The translations under genes and the position numbers were made by a program. A stretch of DNA of 8,270 bases from CAZQAA01 sp964591255. Lineage in GTDB: Bacteria > Desulfobacterota > DSM-4660 > Desulfatiglandales > Desulfatiglandaceae. Shown in pieces: positions 6,096 to 8,270 of the stretch. The notes below the pieces were generated by a model, which did not search any database, was not told where the DNA came from, and saw only the letters and a list, made by a program, of their open reading frames with translations. Numbering within the stretch: position 1 is the stretch's first letter; each line of letters begins with the position of its first letter. The DNA is taken from positions 1-8,270 of the forward strand of contig CAZQAA010000226.1 in NCBI GenBank assembly GCA_964591255.1. Direction: 5' to 3'.

Positions 6096-7574
6096 TCAAA
6101 TGATATATGTTTTGCAAATCTTACGAAAATGATAGCCATAAATTGCAAGGGTAATGGCAAGGGGGAACAATCGCGGCTTTCGAATAATTGTCCAGAATAA
6201 AAGGCTCCAGTACTGAAAACGTTCCTGTCCAAGGATGCCAAGGCGAATCCCTGCGCGGAAGAAGGCCATAAAGCGTTGGAAGTCAATCGGGACATCCGCC
6301 TTGGGGCTTTTGTACTCTTGTAAAAAGATTTTCAGCCGTTTATAGTAATGTCTGGGAGAGTAAATATGTTTCATTATAGTACTGTAGCCGTCATAGAGGA
6401 TATTAAGATCCATTTTGGGGATTATGTTTGTTGTGCCATCAACATTATCTCCGGAGATGTTGCCCAGCAGACGTCCTTCCTGTTTTAGACGTTGATAAAG
6501 TTTTGTCCCGGCAGGAGCCTGGAGAAGACCTACCATGGCCGTTACAATCCCATTATTCTGGATGAAATCTATCTGCCTTTGGAAGATCGACGGGGTGTCG
6601 CTGTCAAATCCCACAATGAAACCGCCCTGTACCTGCAAACCGGTCTTCTGGATCCGTTTTATACTCTCGCCAAGGTCGCGATTTTTATTCTGTTTCTTGT
6701 TGCATTCCGCAAGGCTTTCCTCATCCGGCGTCTCGATCCCGATAAACACGGTATCAAATCCTGCCTCCACCATCATTTCCATCAGTGGTTCATCGTCTGC
6801 AAGATTTATGGACACTTCTGTATTAAAGGCGATGCCTTTTTTGTCTTTTTTCCACTCAATCAATGCAGGCAGGAGATTTGTCTTGAGATATTTTTTGTTG
6901 CCGATGAAGTTGTCATCAACAAAAAACACTTGCCTGCGCCAGCCTAATTTGTAGAGAGAATCCAATTCGGCGATAACCTGATCAGCGGTTTTGATCCTGG
7001 GTTTATGCCCGAACAGGGCTGTAACATTGCAGAATTCGCAGTTAAAGGGGCATCCGCGGGAAAACTGGATGCTCATGGAGGCATAGTGTTTAAGCTTTAT
7101 CAGTTCCCACATTGGTGCCGGCGTATTCCTTATGTCGCAGAAATCTGAAGTGGTATAAATATGTTTGGCTTGACCTTTTTTCAGGTCATCAAGAAAAGGA
7201 GGGAGTGTTATTTCTGCTTCGTTCAGAATAAAATGATCTACTCCTTCAAACTCTTCATATTCGCTTGTAAAAAGCGGCCCCCCGGCAATTACTTTTACAT
7301 TCGCTTCCCGGCAACGGGCAATAATGTCTCGTGCCGATTGCCTTTGCACGACCATTCCGCTGATAAAGGCACAGTCTGCCCAGTGCAGATCATTTTGAGT
7401 AAGGTTTTCGACGTTCAGGTCAATCAGCCGCTTTTCCCATTCTTTGGGGAGCATGGCCGCAATCGTAAGCAGACCGAGAGGCGGAAATGCAGATCTTTTT
7501 TTAATGAATTTAAGTGCATGTCTAAAACTCCAGAATGTGTCTGGGAACTTCGGGTAAATCAATAGTGTTTTCAT
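6096..7574 (-). CDS. B12-binding domain radical SAM protein (DUF4070 type)
   Basis: Predicted cobalamin-dependent radical SAM enzyme. Residues 1 to about 140 form a B12-binding-like Rossmann domain (LLIYPKFPDTFW at the start, AGGPLFTSEYEEFEGVDHFILNEAE at about 95-120). The radical SAM domain follows, with the [4Fe-4S] motif C175-P-F-N-C179-E-F-C182 after FSRG, and later FFVDDNFIGN, IGIETPDEESL and QGGFIVGFDSDT. The C-terminal part (about 360-492) matches the DUF4070 style and ends in an aromatic, hydrophobic YWSLLFWTIIRKPRLFP stretch that may touch the membrane. At 492 aa it is family-typical. The hopanoid C-2 methylase HpnP has this architecture, but so do many enzymes of unknown substrate, and no hopanoid gene is nearby. 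ATG 7574 is the only early start (TAA two codons upstream), yet it has no good SD: a GAGGA lies 16 bases away. It is probably transcribed alone. Confidence 0.9.
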   Translation of the reverse strand: MKTLLIYPKFPDTFWSFRHALKFIKKRSAFPPLGLLTIAAMLPKEWEKRLIDLNVENLTQNDLHWADCAFISGMVVQRQSARDIIARCREANVKVIAGGPLFTSEYEEFEGVDHFILNEAEITLPPFLDDLKKGQAKHIYTTSDFCDIRNTPAPMWELIKLKHYASMSIQFSRGCPFNCEFCNVTALFGHKPRIKTADQVIAELDSLYKLGWRRQVFFVDDNFIGNKKYLKTNLLPALIEWKKDKKGIAFNTEVSINLADDEPLMEMMVEAGFDTVFIGIETPDEESLAECNKKQNKNRDLGESIKRIQKTGLQVQGGFIVGFDSDTPSIFQRQIDFIQNNGIVTAMVGLLQAPAGTKLYQRLKQEGRLLGNISGDNVDGTTNIIPKMDLNILYDGYSTIMKHIYSPRHYYKRLKIFLQEYKSPKADVPIDFQRFMAFFRAGIRLGILGQERFQYWSLLFWTIIRKPRLFPLAITLAIYGYHFRKICKTYII

Positions 7575-7814
7575 GGCGTGTTAGAATCTATCCTCATTTT
7601 GGTTGGAATAATAAATAGAATTGTTTCTGAAAAGATACATCCTTGACAATTTTTGGGAGTGACCGCTTTATCCATCGGTCATGTCTGCGGTATTTCGCTT
7701 TTCTGTCTTACCCGGGAAGCTTTCAGTCAATTCAGTCGAATTGGGCAAGGGAAAGTAAAAAAACCTACTCTTATATAACTTGTACATAAAATTACTCATC
7801 AATATAGCAATAGC

Positions 7815-7844
7815 AGTATACTTTATTATAGATCCGGCTGGCAA
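7815..7844 (-). promoter_or_regulatory. candidate promoter of the radical SAM gene
   Basis: On the - strand TTGCCA (7844-7839) and TATACT (7820-7815) are separated by 18 bp, each matching five of six consensus bases. Transcription would start near 7808, giving a leader of about 230 nt before ATG 7574. The leader contains the TGACCG/CGGTCA hairpin and the TTCAGTC repeats. I could not match it to a cobalamin riboswitch: no B12 box is visible. Confidence 0.5.
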
Positions 7845-8003
7845 GTTTTTTTTTCGTCTAGCGCAATTATCTTATTAATTTAACATGTCAGGCGCAAAAT
7901 TTTTCTTGTATATTTATCAAATGTATTCTGGATATTTTCCATTTCTTCGCAAAAACTGGTTTGGCGAATGGGGGACCATGTATGTTCTACATGTTTATTG
8001 TGC

Positions 8004-8031
8004 TTGACAAACAGTCTGAATTATTCTTAAT
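8004..8031 (+). promoter_or_regulatory. candidate promoter of the right-edge gene
   Basis: A perfect TTGACA (8004-8009) is followed after 16 bp by CTTAAT (8026-8031), a four-of-six -10. It points at the partial gene starting at 8095 and predicts a leader of about 55 nt. Confidence 0.45.
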
Positions 8032-8082
8032 TTAACTAAAAAGATTATTGTGTTTTATTGCTAAAATTTTGTAATCAGCAGC

Positions 8083-8097
8083 AAGGTGACAACAGTG
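8083..8097 (+). promoter_or_regulatory. SD choosing the GTG start at 8095
   Basis: AAGGTGA (8083-8089), one mismatch from AAGGAGA, lies five bases before GTG 8095. An in-frame GTG at 8086 is part of the SD itself, so 8095 is preferred. The frame closes upstream at TAA 8062-8064. Confidence 0.5.
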
Positions 8098-8270
8098 GAT
8101 AAATGGTTCTCTGCAGTTGCAATAAGAGATGATATATGCACTTCCTGCATCCATATGATCAGGGGCGCACGCAGTGAGCCTAAGTGCAGGGTTTTTACCT
8201 TTGAAAATGAGAAACATGGAGTTCCTCATTTGGACAAAATTGCCTTGAATTATGCAAACTATTGTGAATA
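8095..8270 (+). CDS. partial small Cys-containing protein, cut by window edge
   Basis: I do not recognise the family. The first 58 codons are open and run off the right edge, with TA as the last two bases. The visible part has C15-x2-C18 (DDICTSCIHM), C31 (PKCRVF) and C57 (NYCE), plus H20, H41 and H45. This layout suggests a small zinc-ribbon-like or other metal-binding fold, though this is inference. No signal peptide or membrane segment is visible. GTG at 8095 is chosen for its SD and an upstream TTGACA promoter candidate. The overlapping reverse-strand ORF (8032-8229) has no SD and is less likely. The radical SAM gene is divergent from it across the 520-bp gap. Confidence 0.55.
   Translation, partial: MDKWFSAVAIRDDICTSCIHMIRGARSEPKCRVFTFENEKHGVPHLDKIALNYANYCE

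Larger units (their letters stand above)
7575..8094. other. 520-bp gap between divergent genes
   Basis: No credible complete gene. It holds promoter candidates for both flanking genes, listed separately. It also has a hairpin, TGACCG/CGGTCA (7660-7665 and 7676-7681, 10-base loop); a direct repeat of TTCAGTC (7722-7728 and 7731-7737); an inverted repeat CAATTC-AGTC-GAATTG (7728-7743); two copies of GCGCAA (7861, 7892); and a run of T around 7846-7854. A 40-codon ORF (7885-8007) has no SD and is not called. Confidence 0.6.

Noticed and set aside
6096..7574. Naming the radical SAM gene hpnP
   Set aside because: The architecture is shared, but many DUF4070 radical SAM proteins have other or unknown roles and there is no hopanoid gene context.
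7682..7759. Short + frame starting MSAVFRFSVLPGKL
   Set aside because: It is about 25 codons with no SD and a stop just upstream. It could be a gene remnant, but I cannot name a parent family.
7575..7808. Cobalamin or c-di-GMP riboswitch in the radical SAM leader
   Set aside because: ACCGATGG near 7673-7680 (complement) faintly resembles the end of a GEMM riboswitch, but the other conserved blocks are missing, and no B12 box is present.
7885..8007. 40-codon ORF, MSGAKFFLYIYQMYSG...
   Set aside because: There is no SD or obvious promoter, and its end overlaps the TTGACA promoter candidate of the next gene. Composition is as expected for AT-rich spacer.
8032..8229. Reverse-strand 65-residue ORF at the right end
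   Set aside because: It has no SD before its ATG, and it overlaps the + frame that has an SD, a promoter and a patterned cysteine set.

Overview
This 8.3 kb AT-rich bacterial window looks like ordinary chromosome. SSB, TatA, a cold-shock protein and a SlyD-like isomerase are housekeeping families. They sit with a GAF-GGDEF enzyme, two metallopeptidases and a B12-binding/DUF4070-type radical SAM protein. That mix, and the family variants seen, fit a Gram-negative anaerobe, most likely a deltaproteobacterium (Desulfobacterota). This is inference from protein style; no rRNA or other marker gene is present.

Layout. (1) 228-647 +: ssb, with its own promoter and a strong Shine-Dalgarno (SD). (2) 667-870 -: tatA, convergent with ssb. 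It has a recognisable promoter near 991-1020, and a 17-bp palindrome fills most of the spacer between -35 and -10. A strong hairpin plus T-run (921-955) lies beyond tatA and can stop rightward transcription. (3) 1117-4933 +: a three-gene run with 27 and 16 nt gaps: GAF-GGDEF diguanylate cyclase, a divergent M3-like HEXXH peptidase (TTG start) and an M24 aminopeptidase-P-like enzyme (TTG start, strong SD). It is closed by a hairpin at 4952-4977. (4) 5026-5454 - and 5546-5749 -: SlyD-like FKBP prolyl isomerase and CspA-family protein, with csp upstream and a terminator-like hairpin between them. (5) 5750-6095: AT-rich gap with the csp leader and a possible promoter. (6) 6096-7574 -: B12-binding radical SAM protein with a predicted leader of about 230 nt. 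(7) 7575-8094: gap with divergent promoter candidates and small repeats. (8) 8095 to the right edge, +: start of a small protein with four cysteines, cut by the window.

How the genes relate. The c-di-GMP synthase and the two cytoplasmic peptidases are probably cotranscribed, but nothing in the sequence links the signal to the peptidases. The csp-slyD pair fits a protein and RNA folding or cold-stress unit. The radical SAM gene stands alone and its substrate cannot be read from context.

No transposon, CRISPR array, tRNA, rRNA or clear defence system was found. I see no convincing new multi-gene system. The points most worth a second look are the tatA control region, the variant active sites in the three-gene operon, the leader-rich radical SAM gene and the truncated cysteine protein at the right edge.
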